This document shows positions 7,091-14,791 of a stretch of DNA of 26,468 bases, in pieces; within the stretch, counting starts at the first letter, position 1, and every line of letters begins with the position of its first letter. The position numbers and the translations under genes are program-made. Below the pieces are notes generated by a model that saw only the letters and a list, made by a program, of their open reading frames with translations, did not search any database and was not told the origin of the DNA. Origin of the DNA: Oligosphaeraceae bacterium (lineage in GTDB: Bacteria; Verrucomicrobiota; Lentisphaeria; Oligosphaerales; Oligosphaeraceae); assembly GCA_012515455.1 (NCBI GenBank), contig JAAYYJ010000009.1:1-26468 (forward strand), written 5' to 3'.

Positions 7091-8227
7091 ATGGAAATTG
7101 TGGTGCAGAGCATTTTATCGCCGGGCTTTGTCGAACAAAGCATGTTCCATCCCAAAATTGCCTGCTACCCTGACGGTCGGCTGCTGTTGACCATCCAGAG
7201 CATCGGCGGCAGCGACTACTACGGGCCGGTGCTGGCGGCTTATTCCCAGGACCATGGCTACGGCTGGTCGAAACCCGAGCCCATCCCTGCCCTGGGCTGG
7301 AGTCAGCCGGATGTCGGCGGGGTGGTCGAGGGGACCTGCGACGTGGTGCCGGATTTCGACCCGGCCTCGGGCCGGATGCTGGCCATCGGACACAACGTTT
7401 TCTACCGTGACAACCACTTCTATGACACCTACGGGGACTGGAATCGGCAAAACCGCAATGACCAGCTGCAGCGCCGCGCCTGCTACTGCGTCCAGCAAGA
7501 TGACGGCAGCTGGGGGGACCGGAAGCTGCTCGTGGCAGAGGAATTCGCCGACCGCAATTGCTTCGTCTGCGGCTGTTCTCAGAAGGTCATTCGTGCGGAC
7601 GGAGAATGGCTGCTGCCTTTCTATCTGCGCCAGGACAACGACCGCCAGGCCTGCTCGGTCGCCGTCTATCATGCCCGTTTCGACGGCCAGGAGATGCACC
7701 TGGGCAGCCGCGGGAACATCCTGGAGCTGGCCAAATTCCGCGGACTGCTCGAGCCCTCGTTATGCGAATTTCAGGGCCGGCTCTACTTGACTCTGCGGGC
7801 CGAGGACGGCAACGCATACTGGTCGCGGGCCGGCGAGGACCTCTGCTTTGAGCCCATCCAACCCTGGGGGTTCGACGACGGCACCAGTCTGGTCACCAGC
7901 TCCACCCAGCAGCATTTCCTGAGCTTGGGCGGCAAGCTCTTCCTGCTCTATGTCCGCAACAACGGCCGCAATGCCGGGGTCCCGCGCTTCCGTGCCCCGC
8001 TCTACCTGGCCGAGGTGGACACGGCGAAAATGCAGCTGTGCCGCGACAGCGAGCAGGTCGTGCTGCCTATGGACGGCGACTGGCGCAAGCCCGAGACGGT
8101 TTCCTACAGCGGCAATTTCCTGCCCCGCGCCATCAGCGACCGGGAAGCGCTGGTCAGTGACGCCAGCATCAAACCGCACCTGGGATATCAGGGACTGACC
8201 CAGATCGCCAGGGTCTATACCGCGTAA
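7091..8227 (+). CDS. Sialidase-fold (BNR-like) protein, second copy type
   Basis: A 378-residue propeller-type protein of the sialidase superfamily, distinct in sequence from the one at 4452. One clear Asp-box-like motif, SQDHGYGW, is at 52-59, and blade-type segments recur (PDGRLLLTI near 28-36, EFQGRLYLTL near 227-236, LGGKLFLLYV near 279-288). Glu221 in LLEPSLCEF sits where related propellers carry an acidic active-site residue, which is only suggestive. No signal peptide is seen. The longer open frame from 7049 is unlikely because GGAG at 7081-7084 is well spaced for the ATG at 7091. It is convergent with the TatD-family gene, with 11 bases between the stops. Its substrate is unknown; an unsaturated-sugar hydrolase or similar activity is as possible as sialidase. 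Confidence 0.65.
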   Translation: MEIVVQSILSPGFVEQSMFHPKIACYPDGRLLLTIQSIGGSDYYGPVLAAYSQDHGYGWSKPEPIPALGWSQPDVGGVVEGTCDVVPDFDPASGRMLAIGHNVFYRDNHFYDTYGDWNRQNRNDQLQRRACYCVQQDDGSWGDRKLLVAEEFADRNCFVCGCSQKVIRADGEWLLPFYLRQDNDRQACSVAVYHARFDGQEMHLGSRGNILELAKFRGLLEPSLCEFQGRLYLTLRAEDGNAYWSRAGEDLCFEPIQPWGFDDGTSLVTSSTQQHFLSLGGKLFLLYVRNNGRNAGVPRFRAPLYLAEVDTAKMQLCRDSEQVVLPMDGDWRKPETVSYSGNFLPRAISDREALVSDASIKPHLGYQGLTQIARVYTA

Positions 8228-8238
8228 AACCCGCAGCG

Positions 8239-9039
8239 TCAGAGGCGGAATTTCGGTGACTGAGACAAAAAAGCGTGAGGATTGCCGAAGAAGACCTTCT
8301 CCACCGCCTCGTCGCTGTGGCCGCGCCGGCGCATCTCGAAGATGGCCTGATGCAGCGTCCCGGGGTCGGACGGACCCCAATCGCCGGAGGCATCGACCAT
8401 CAGCGGAGCAGAGGGGTAACGCTCGATGGTGTCCACCACCCGCGCGGGTGAATTCTTGGTGACCGGATAGATGGTCATCGAGGCCCAGTATCCCGCCGCC
8501 AGGACCAGCCCCACGGTATGCTCCTCGACATGGTCGAAGCAGACCAGGCCGGGATTGAGGTCCCGGCGGTTCTGCAATGCGTCCAGCATCATCCGGGTAC
8601 CCTTCAGCTTGTCATTCAGGTGCGGGGTATGGATCCACAGCAGCTGTCCCAGCCGGATGGCCAGGTCCACCTGCTCTTCAAAGATCGTCATCTCATTGCG
8701 GGTGTTCTTGTTGGTGCCGATCTCGCCGATGCCGATGGCATTGTCCCGGGCCAGGAATTCCGGGATGAAGGAGATGACTTCCCGGGACAGCGTGAGGTCT
8801 TCCGATTCTTTGGAATTCATGCAGATATAGCAGAAGTGCCGGATCAGGTACTGCGCCGCCCGCTTGGGCTCAAAGGTGGTCAGGTGGGTGAAATAATCGT
8901 AGAATGCCTGGGCGGAGGTGCGGTCGTAGCCGGCCCAGAATGCCGGCTCGCAGCAGGCCACTGTGTGCATCAGGGCCATCCGCTCATAATCCGCAGTGGT
9001 CCGGGCGATCATGTGAATATGAGGCTCAATTACTCGCAT
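8239..9039 (-). CDS. TatD-family metal-dependent hydrolase, EboB-like
   Basis: A 266-residue TIM-barrel amidohydrolase with TatD-type metal ligands: His7 and His9 in EPHIHM, Glu106 in GIGEIG, His137 in WIHTPH, His170 in CFDH and Asp220 in DASGDWG. The N-terminal run PHIHMIARTTADYERMAL followed by EPAFW is, as I recall, typical of the TatD-like protein EboB in the ebo cluster of cyanobacteria and other bacteria. That cluster is tied to export or scaffolding of a prenylated small molecule. None of the other ebo genes (UbiA-like, dehydroquinate synthase-like) is in this window, so the link rests on sequence pattern alone. The start at 9037-9039 has only a weak upstream site (GGGA), and TAATAT upstream could be a -10. 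It is divergent from moxR. Confidence 0.75.
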   Translation of the reverse strand: MRVIEPHIHMIARTTADYERMALMHTVACCEPAFWAGYDRTSAQAFYDYFTHLTTFEPKRAAQYLIRHFCYICMNSKESEDLTLSREVISFIPEFLARDNAIGIGEIGTNKNTRNEMTIFEEQVDLAIRLGQLLWIHTPHLNDKLKGTRMMLDALQNRRDLNPGLVCFDHVEEHTVGLVLAAGYWASMTIYPVTKNSPARVVDTIERYPSAPLMVDASGDWGPSDPGTLHQAIFEMRRRGHSDEAVEKVFFGNPHAFLSQSPKFRL

Positions 9040-9136
9040 TGTCAGATTTCCCGCTTATATTAACGCTTTTGCCTCAGACCGGAGCCCAGCCCCCGGGGAC
9101 TGGCCTGGCAAGCACTCAGGCCGGCGCTGCCTGCTG

Positions 9137-9150
9137 GGTATTGTAATACC
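9137..9150. promoter_or_regulatory. Palindrome in the tatD/moxR divergent region, possible operator
   Basis: GGTATT and AATACC flank a 2-base centre (GT), a perfect 14-base palindrome. It is about 37 bases before the MoxR gene's ATG and about 98 bases before the TatD-like start. The position suits a repressor site for the rightward promoter. Nothing else supports it. Confidence 0.3.
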
Positions 9151-9186
9151 GAATTCATTTTTTGCTACTGGAATGCAGAGATAAAC

Positions 9187-10179
9187 ATGGAAAACCTCCC
9201 CTCCCGCGACCCGGTGGCGGCTGTGGCAGCGACCGCCAGCCGTCTGCGTCAGGAACTGTCCCGGACCATTGTCGGTCAGACCGAAGTCATTGAACAAATC
9301 ACGGCCTGTATTTTCGCCGGCGGGCATGCTCTTCTGACCGGTGTCCCCGGTTTGGGCAAGACATTGCTGGTGAAGAGCATCGCGCAGCTGTTCTCGTTGC
9401 AGTTCAAGCGCATCCAGTTCACCCCTGACCTGATGCCCAGCGACATCTTCGGCACCGAGGTCATGGAGGAGAATCAGCATACCCGCGAACACAGTTTCCG
9501 CTTTATTCCCGGGCCGGTCTTCACCAATATCCTGCTGGCGGATGAAATCAACCGCACGCCCCCCAAGACCCAATCCGCACTGCTGGAAGCCATGGGTGAA
9601 AAGCAAGTCACCTTCGCCGGCAAGACTTACCCCCTGGCCGAGCCGTTCTTTGTCCTGGCCACCCAGAACCCGATCGAATTAGAGGGCACTTATCCTTTGC
9701 CTGAAGCCCAGCTGGACCGGTTCCTGCTGAACGTGGTCATGGATTACCTGCCGCTCGCTGAAGAAGAACGCATGGTGCGCGAGACCACTGCGCCGGACCA
9801 GCCGGTACTGCAGCCGGTCCTGACTGCGGAAGAGGTGCTCGCGGCCCGGCGTCTGGTCAGCGAGGTCGCGGTTTCCGACAACGTTATTTCCTACGCTGTG
9901 CGGCTGTGCGCCGCCACCCGTCCGGGTACTCCGAGCGCCTCGAAGCAGGTGAACGAGATGGTCAAATGGGGGGCTGGTTCGCGGGCTTCGCAGGCATTGA
10001 TCATGGCCGGCAAGGCCAGGGCCCTGCTGCAGGGGCGTTGCAATGTCGCCTGCGAAGATGTCCAGGCGCTGCTGCTGCCGGTGCTGCGGCACCGGGTGAT
10101 CACCAATTTCCGGGCTGAGGCCGAGGGTCTCAGCGTACCCCAAATCCTTGCAGCTCTGCTGCAGACAGTCAGCCGCTAA
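9187..10179 (+). CDS. MoxR-family AAA+ ATPase
   Basis: A 330-residue MoxR ATPase of normal length. Visible are Walker A GVPGLGKT at 52-59, Walker B LLADE at 116-120, sensor-1 Asn161 in ATQNP and the family-typical EGTYPLPEAQLDRF at 166-179, which includes the arginine finger region. The AAA_3 core is followed by the AAA_lid_2 region (about 210-330). MoxR proteins usually sit in operons with DUF58 and von Willebrand A-domain genes and help mature their partners. Here the next gene, 16 bases downstream on the same strand, is accC instead, which is unusual. The start at 9187 has a weak AGAG site. An alternative downstream start is unlikely because the residues before Walker A are conserved in the family. 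Confidence 0.9.
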   Translation: MENLPSRDPVAAVAATASRLRQELSRTIVGQTEVIEQITACIFAGGHALLTGVPGLGKTLLVKSIAQLFSLQFKRIQFTPDLMPSDIFGTEVMEENQHTREHSFRFIPGPVFTNILLADEINRTPPKTQSALLEAMGEKQVTFAGKTYPLAEPFFVLATQNPIELEGTYPLPEAQLDRFLLNVVMDYLPLAEEERMVRETTAPDQPVLQPVLTAEEVLAARRLVSEVAVSDNVISYAVRLCAATRPGTPSASKQVNEMVKWGAGSRASQALIMAGKARALLQGRCNVACEDVQALLLPVLRHRVITNFRAEAEGLSVPQILAALLQTVSR

Positions 10180-10195
10180 CAACAGACCTACCACT

Positions 10196-11557
10196 GTGGA
10201 AACCATCATCCCTAAGATACTGATTGCCAACCGCGGCGAAATAGCGGTACGAGTCATCCGGGCCTGCCGGGAGCTGGGCTTGCCCAGCGTGCAGGTCTTT
10301 TCGGAAGCAGACCGGGAGTCCTTGCCGGTCAAGATGGCCGATGAGGCCATCTGCATCGGCCGCGGCCCGGCCAGCGAGAGTTACCTTAAGATTGAGCGCA
10401 TCATCGCAGCCGCAGAGTTGTCCCGCGCCAGCGCCATCCATCCCGGATACGGATTCCTGTCCGAAAATGCCCATTTTGCGGAAGTCTGCGCCGAATGCAA
10501 TTTGATTTTCATTGGTCCGAGTGCCCGCTCCATCCGGACTTTAGGGAACAAGTCTGCGGCCCGCACGGCGATGCTTGAGGCCGGTGTCCCGATTGTTCCC
10601 GGCAGCGACGGGCCGGTGTCCAGTTCTGCGGATGCCCGCAAGTGGGCGGAGCGTCTGGGTTATCCGGTGATGTTGAAGGCCGCCAGCGGCGGGGGCGGCA
10701 AAGGGATGCGCATTGTCTGGACCCCGGAGGAACTGGAAAAGAGCTTCCAGCTCGCCAGCCAGGAGGCCACCCGCGCCTTTTCTGACGGCACCTTGTATAT
10801 GGAGAGATATCTGAGCCGGCCGCGGCATGTGGAATTTCAGCTGATGGCCGACCACCATGGCAATATCGTGCACCTGGGTGACCGGGACTGCAGTCTGCAG
10901 CGCCGTCACCAGAAGCTCCTGGAGGAGACGCCCAGCCCCGGTTTGTCGCCGGAATTGCGGCAGAAAATGGGCGAGACGGCGATTCAGGCCGCCAAGGCGG
11001 TGTCTTATATTGGTGCCGGGACGGTGGAATTCCTGCTCAACTCCAACGGCGAATTCTTTTTCATGGAGATGAACACCCGTTTGCAGGTGGAGCATGGCGT
11101 GACTGAGGTTCTGACCGACACTGATCTGGTGCGGGAGCAGCTGCTCACGGCTCTTGGCAATCGGCTCAGCTGGCGGCAGAAGAACATCCGCGCTCAGGGG
11201 CATGTGCTGGAAATTCGCATCAACGCGGAAGACCCGTCCCGGAATTTCCTGCCCTGTCCCGGGCGGATTCAGAATTATCTGCCTCCGGGCGGGCCTGGCA
11301 TCAGAGTTGATTCGCATCTGTACAACGGGTACATGATTCCACCTTATTATGACAGCATGCTGGCCAAGATTATCGTGCAAGGCACGGACCGGGAACAGGC
11401 CATCGCCCGGGCGCGCGGAGCACTGCGGGAGCTGGTCATCGAGGGTGTCACCACCAACCGTGATTTCGCATTGCAGCTATTGTCAATGCCGGATTTCGTC
11501 AGCGGCAATTATCATTCCAGCACGGTTGAGGAAAAAATCAAGGCCGGGGAATTGTAA
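10196..11557 (+). CDS. accC: Acetyl-CoA carboxylase, biotin carboxylase subunit
   Basis: A 453-residue ATP-grasp enzyme, close to the 449 of E. coli AccC. It carboxylates biotin on the carrier protein AccB, the first half of malonyl-CoA formation. Visible are KILIANRGEIAVRVIRAC near the N-terminus, the ATP-binding GGGGKG at 165-170, RDCSLQRRHQKLLEETPSP from 230, and EMNTRLQVEH at 291-300. The C-terminal domain runs to about 440 with no fused biotinyl domain, so this is the subunit form. The frame is open back to 10148, but family alignment points to the GTG at 10196 (METIIPK). No ribosome binding site is visible, which suggests coupling to moxR ending 17 bases before. The usual partner accB is not adjacent. 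A propionyl- or pyruvate-carboxylase subunit is a less likely alternative. Confidence 0.88.
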   Translation: METIIPKILIANRGEIAVRVIRACRELGLPSVQVFSEADRESLPVKMADEAICIGRGPASESYLKIERIIAAAELSRASAIHPGYGFLSENAHFAEVCAECNLIFIGPSARSIRTLGNKSAARTAMLEAGVPIVPGSDGPVSSSADARKWAERLGYPVMLKAASGGGGKGMRIVWTPEELEKSFQLASQEATRAFSDGTLYMERYLSRPRHVEFQLMADHHGNIVHLGDRDCSLQRRHQKLLEETPSPGLSPELRQKMGETAIQAAKAVSYIGAGTVEFLLNSNGEFFFMEMNTRLQVEHGVTEVLTDTDLVREQLLTALGNRLSWRQKNIRAQGHVLEIRINAEDPSRNFLPCPGRIQNYLPPGGPGIRVDSHLYNGYMIPPYYDSMLAKIIVQGTDREQAIARARGALRELVIEGVTTNRDFALQLLSMPDFVSGNYHSSTVEEKIKAGEL

Positions 11558-11590
11558 TTCTGTTCCGGCTGCGGCAAGCATTATTTGGCT

Positions 11591-12226
11591 TCAGAGCAGC
11601 TGCAGCAGTTCGGGGAAGCGGTTGATGCTCAGGTCGGCGTATTCCTGCCGTTTCTGCCCCAGTCCGTAGGCACAAAAGCAGGCCCGGAAACGGGCGGCGG
11701 CGGCGGCGGCCAGGTCGGTATAATGGTCCCCGACCATCCAGGAGCCTTCCCGGACGGCACCGGTCTGCTGCAGGGCCAGCAGCAATTGGGCCGGATGAGG
11801 CTTGATATTCGCCGCCGTATCACCGCCAATGATGACCGCAAAATATTCCGCCAGTCCCAGGCGGGTGCAGATCTGCATCGCCTCCTGTTGCGGTTTGTTG
11901 GTGACTACCCCCAGTAAGCGCTGCTGCGCCAGCAGGGGCAGGGTCTCCAGAACGCCGGGATACGGGCAGGTGTGGTCGAGCAGATGCTGCAGATAGTACT
12001 CCCGGTAGACCTGCAAGGGCTGCTGGATGTCGATTTGCGGGGGCAGGTCGGCGAAGGCGCGTTGAATGAGCTTCAGCAGGCCGTCGCCGATAAAAAGCTT
12101 GACGTCCGGCACGGAGTGCTCCAGCAGGGAAAAGCAGCGCCGGGTATAATTGATGGCGTTGGTGAGGTCCTGCAGGGAATCGATCAGCGTGCCATCCAGA
12201 TCAAAAAGAATGATGGATTTATGCAT
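11591..12226 (-). CDS. gph: HAD phosphatase, phosphoglycolate phosphatase-like
   Basis: A 211-residue HAD-superfamily hydrolase, subfamily IA. Nucleophile Asp9 and acid/base Asp11 are in FDLDGT, motif II Thr109 in VVTNKP, motif III Lys142 in NIKPHPA, and motif IV Asp167 and Asp171 in MVGDHYTDL. The GDGLLKLIQRAF segment resembles phosphoglycolate phosphatases, which clear 2-phosphoglycolate formed in DNA repair. Pyrophosphatase or another small phosphate ester role is also possible. The ATG at 12224-12226 lies inside the last codons of the upstream kinase gene (8-base overlap, different frame), so translation is probably coupled. It is the last gene of a five-gene minus-strand operon and converges on accC with 33 bases between. 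Confidence 0.8.
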   Translation of the reverse strand: MHKSIILFDLDGTLIDSLQDLTNAINYTRRCFSLLEHSVPDVKLFIGDGLLKLIQRAFADLPPQIDIQQPLQVYREYYLQHLLDHTCPYPGVLETLPLLAQQRLLGVVTNKPQQEAMQICTRLGLAEYFAVIIGGDTAANIKPHPAQLLLALQQTGAVREGSWMVGDHYTDLAAAAAARFRACFCAYGLGQKRQEYADLSINRFPELLQLL

Positions 12227-12884
12227 GAGAGGATGATGGTGTAATTTTTGGCAGCAGCGCATGGAAACGCTGCAGCTGGAATTGGCGGTGTCGGGTACTG
12301 AGCGGGAAACGGCGGCGGCGCAGGCGTTCGACATCCAGCAGGCCGATACTGCCGTCCTCCAGCAGAAAAAAGTGCTCCGGTTTGCAGTCCTTGTTCCAGT
12401 CCAGCCGATGGTCCTGCAGGAAGCGCAGGGTTTTTTCCGCGGCGGCAATCACCGCGGCACGTTTTGTCGCATCGGGTTCCGCAAGGAGGTACTTGTCCAA
12501 GGCAATGCCAGACAGGGGCAGCATTACCAGCACTCCCTGGTGGGGCAGCCCAAAGCGCCGGCGCTGTCCCCAGGCGATGACCTTGGGCACGGTGATGCCG
12601 CAGGAGAGCAGCAGCTCCAGGCCCTGATGTTCGCGCTCGGTATTCGGCTGCGGCGGCCACTGTCCTTTGTACAGCTGCCGCAGGATGGAGTCGCTTTTGG
12701 TATAATAATCCTGCTTGATGAAAATCGACTGCCCGTCCGGCAGCTGCAGCTTCGAGGTCTTGCCCCGGAGGTGACTGGAGAGGCAGTCGCCGCCGGCAAA
12801 TGCCAGCAGCGCGGTCAAATCTGCCAGTCCGGCTTGAGCCAGCCGGGGCTGCCATGCAGGTAAAATGGTTAAAAATTCGCTCAT
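12219..12884 (-). CDS. Kdo/heptose kinase-like protein (WaaP/lipopolysaccharide kinase family)
   Basis: A 221-residue small protein-kinase-fold enzyme. Lys57 in FIKQ fits the ATP-binding lysine. The catalytic loop is RLDWNKDCKPEHFFL (160-174), and Asp184 in LLDVERLR fits the metal-binding aspartate. This pattern belongs to the bacterial lipopolysaccharide kinase family (WaaP, KdkA, InaA), which phosphorylate core sugars of LPS. Some relatives act on other small substrates. No membrane segment or signal is seen. The start at 12882-12884 lacks a ribosome binding site. It lies 75 bases after the pseudouridine synthase gene and overlaps gph. The substrate is not determined. A link to LPS core is plausible for a Gram-negative cell that also carries Lgt. 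Confidence 0.7.
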   Translation of the reverse strand: MSEFLTILPAWQPRLAQAGLADLTALLAFAGGDCLSSHLRGKTSKLQLPDGQSIFIKQDYYTKSDSILRQLYKGQWPPQPNTEREHQGLELLLSCGITVPKVIAWGQRRRFGLPHQGVLVMLPLSGIALDKYLLAEPDATKRAAVIAAAEKTLRFLQDHRLDWNKDCKPEHFFLLEDGSIGLLDVERLRRRRFPLSTRHRQFQLQRFHALLPKITPSSSHA

Positions 12885-12959
12885 GCGGCAATCATACTTC
12901 CGAGGAATGTTTATTCGGGCTTTGGCTTAAATCAGGCGGGGCGGAAAACGCCGTTCCGG

Positions 12960-13934
12960 TCAGTTGTTCTCTTCCGGAGCGGGGTCATTGCCGGGCAGGG
13001 GCAGTCCCAAGGCGGCGGCGGCCTGGCAAAAATCCTCTGGCGGGGGTGCGGTCAGCTCCAGGAGCTGGCCGTTGCCCGGGTGCCTGAAAGCCAGCTTCCA
13101 GGCGTGCAGCATCTGGCGCTGGGGCTGGCAGGGCAGCGCCTGGTTGCAGCCGCCGTACAGCCGGTCCCCCAGCACAGGATGCCTGAGGCTGGACAAATGC
13201 ACTCTGATCTGGTGCGTCCGCCCCGTATGCAGCCGGACCTTCAGCAGCGTGCAGCCCTGTCCCGCCGCGAGGACCCGATAGCGGGTCAAGGCATATTTTC
13301 CGCCTTCGGGCACGACCGCCATCTTCAAGCGGTTCTGGGGGTGACGCCCGATCTGCCCCTCCACGCTGCCGGTCGGGGAGTCAAATTCTCCCACTACGAT
13401 GGCCAGGTAGGTCTTTTGCGCCAGCCGCTCTTTGAAAATGTCTTTCAGGGCGGCGAAAGAATCCTGGTTTTTGGCCACGGCCAGCACTCCGGAGGTGTAT
13501 TTATCCAAGCGGTGTACGATGCCGGGACGCAGGTTTTCGTCGCTGAGCTCCTCGAAGGTCTCCTCATCGTAATGGAGCAGGCCATGGACCAGGGTGCCAG
13601 TGCGGTTGCCGCTGGCCGGGTGCACGACCAGCCCGGCCTGCTTGTTGAGGACCAGGAGGTCCGCGTCCTCATAAATGATATCCAGCGGGATGTCCTCGGC
13701 CTGCAGCTCCCCGACTTCGAGCAGGGGCCAGAGGAAGACCACCTGGTCACCGGTTTTCAGCGTCTGTGAGGGCCGGGAATGACGGTTGTTGACGAATACC
13801 AGGTGGTCCAGGATGCATTTTTGAAAATAGGAGCGGGAGAAGTCCGGCCACTGGCTGACCATAAACAGGTCCAGCCGCCAACCTTCTTTCTCCGCTGGGA
13901 CCTGCAGTTCAGATTTTTGCCGGTCGGGATGCAT
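12960..13934 (-). CDS. rluD: RluA/RluD-family 23S rRNA pseudouridine synthase
   Basis: A 324-residue pseudouridine synthase, almost the same length as E. coli RluD (326). An S4 RNA-binding domain covers about residues 14-70. The catalytic block HRLDKYTSG (141-149) holds the nucleophilic Asp144. Later conserved runs RLHTGRTHQIRVHL and HPVLGDRLYGG are typical of the family. It most likely isomerises uridines in 23S rRNA; exact target sites differ among RluA, RluC and RluD, so the symbol is tentative. AGGA at 13941-13944 is spaced 6 bases from the ATG at 13934. The start lies within the 3' end of lgt (26-base overlap), which points to coupled translation in the same operon. Confidence 0.85.
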   Translation of the reverse strand: MHPDRQKSELQVPAEKEGWRLDLFMVSQWPDFSRSYFQKCILDHLVFVNNRHSRPSQTLKTGDQVVFLWPLLEVGELQAEDIPLDIIYEDADLLVLNKQAGLVVHPASGNRTGTLVHGLLHYDEETFEELSDENLRPGIVHRLDKYTSGVLAVAKNQDSFAALKDIFKERLAQKTYLAIVVGEFDSPTGSVEGQIGRHPQNRLKMAVVPEGGKYALTRYRVLAAGQGCTLLKVRLHTGRTHQIRVHLSSLRHPVLGDRLYGGCNQALPCQPQRQMLHAWKLAFRHPGNGQLLELTAPPPEDFCQAAAALGLPLPGNDPAPEENN

Positions 13935-14757
13935 CGCTGTTCCTGGCTTTGATCCGTTGCCGGAGCGCCAATGCCAGCCAGAAAATGCCTGTCCCCGCCA
14001 GTACCCAGAGGCTGGTGACCTGGGCCGGCGTCAATCCGGACAGCTTGTGCAGGTAATCACCGCGCAGAAATTCCAGGTTGAAGCGCATAGTCGAGTACAG
14101 CAGCACATAGAGCAGGAACAGCCGCCCGCGCAAGAGTGACTTTTTTTCCAGCCACAGCAACAGCAGGCAGAGCAGGAGATTGCAGAAAGACTCCAGGCCG
14201 GCAATCGGGAAAGTCGGGGCACAGGCGGTCGCCTCCAGCGGGATTACCCCCTGCTGTTTTTGGATCGCCAGCACCGAATTTCCGGCGCTGGGGTAGACCA
14301 CTGCCAGCGGCCCCTGGTAGGGGAAGCCAAAACAGCAGCCGTTCAGGAGACAGCCGATCCGAGCTACCGCGTGCCCGGCCGGCAAAGCCGGACTGACCAG
14401 GTCGGCAATTTTCGCCAGGGGCCATTTCCGGACCCGGCACAGCACGATGGCCGCCAGCGCCGCAGCGATGAATCCGCCCTGGAAGACCAGCCCCCCCTGC
14501 CAGACCTTGAACCCCTCAAAAAAACCCCGCCCCGCGAATTCCGAGGACCAGAAGCGCAGGATATAGGCCAGGCGTGCGCCGATGATTCCGGCCAGCATGC
14601 AGGTGAAAGTCAGGTCCGAGACCATCTCGCCAGTGCAGCCGTAGCGTTTGGCCCGCAATGTCTGCAGATAGTAAAAGACCAGCATGCCTGCAGCGGCGCA
14701 GACGCCATACCAGCGGACACTCAGCGGTCCGAGGGAAAAAAATACCGGGTCGGTCAT
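13909..14757 (-). CDS. lgt: Prolipoprotein diacylglyceryl transferase
   Basis: A 282-residue multi-spanning inner-membrane enzyme that moves diacylglycerol from phosphatidylglycerol to the lipobox cysteine of prolipoproteins. Family landmarks are KVWQGGLVFQGGFIAA (84-99), AVARIGCLLNGCCFG (130-144) with the essential-type Arg133, and RFNLEFLRGD (225-234) with Arg232, matching the Arg143 and Arg239 positions of the E. coli enzyme. The position of E. coli His103 is Gln93 here, and Glu151 is replaced by Cys. Many non-proteobacterial Lgt proteins vary here, so this does not argue against function. It follows yggS with 34 bases between and overlaps the next gene by 26 bases. It is essential in most Gram-negative bacteria. 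Confidence 0.92.
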   Translation of the reverse strand: MTDPVFFSLGPLSVRWYGVCAAAGMLVFYYLQTLRAKRYGCTGEMVSDLTFTCMLAGIIGARLAYILRFWSSEFAGRGFFEGFKVWQGGLVFQGGFIAAALAAIVLCRVRKWPLAKIADLVSPALPAGHAVARIGCLLNGCCFGFPYQGPLAVVYPSAGNSVLAIQKQQGVIPLEATACAPTFPIAGLESFCNLLLCLLLLWLEKKSLLRGRLFLLYVLLYSTMRFNLEFLRGDYLHKLSGLTPAQVTSLWVLAGTGIFWLALALRQRIKARNSDASRPAKI

Positions 14758-14791
14758 AGATCAGGCTCTGGGCTGTGGCTGTGGATGGACT

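Noticed and set aside
12931..12959. Possible terminator after the pseudouridine synthase gene (GGCG-gaaaa-CGCC)
   Set aside because: The stem has 4 pairs and no T run. The kinase gene starts soon after on the same strand.
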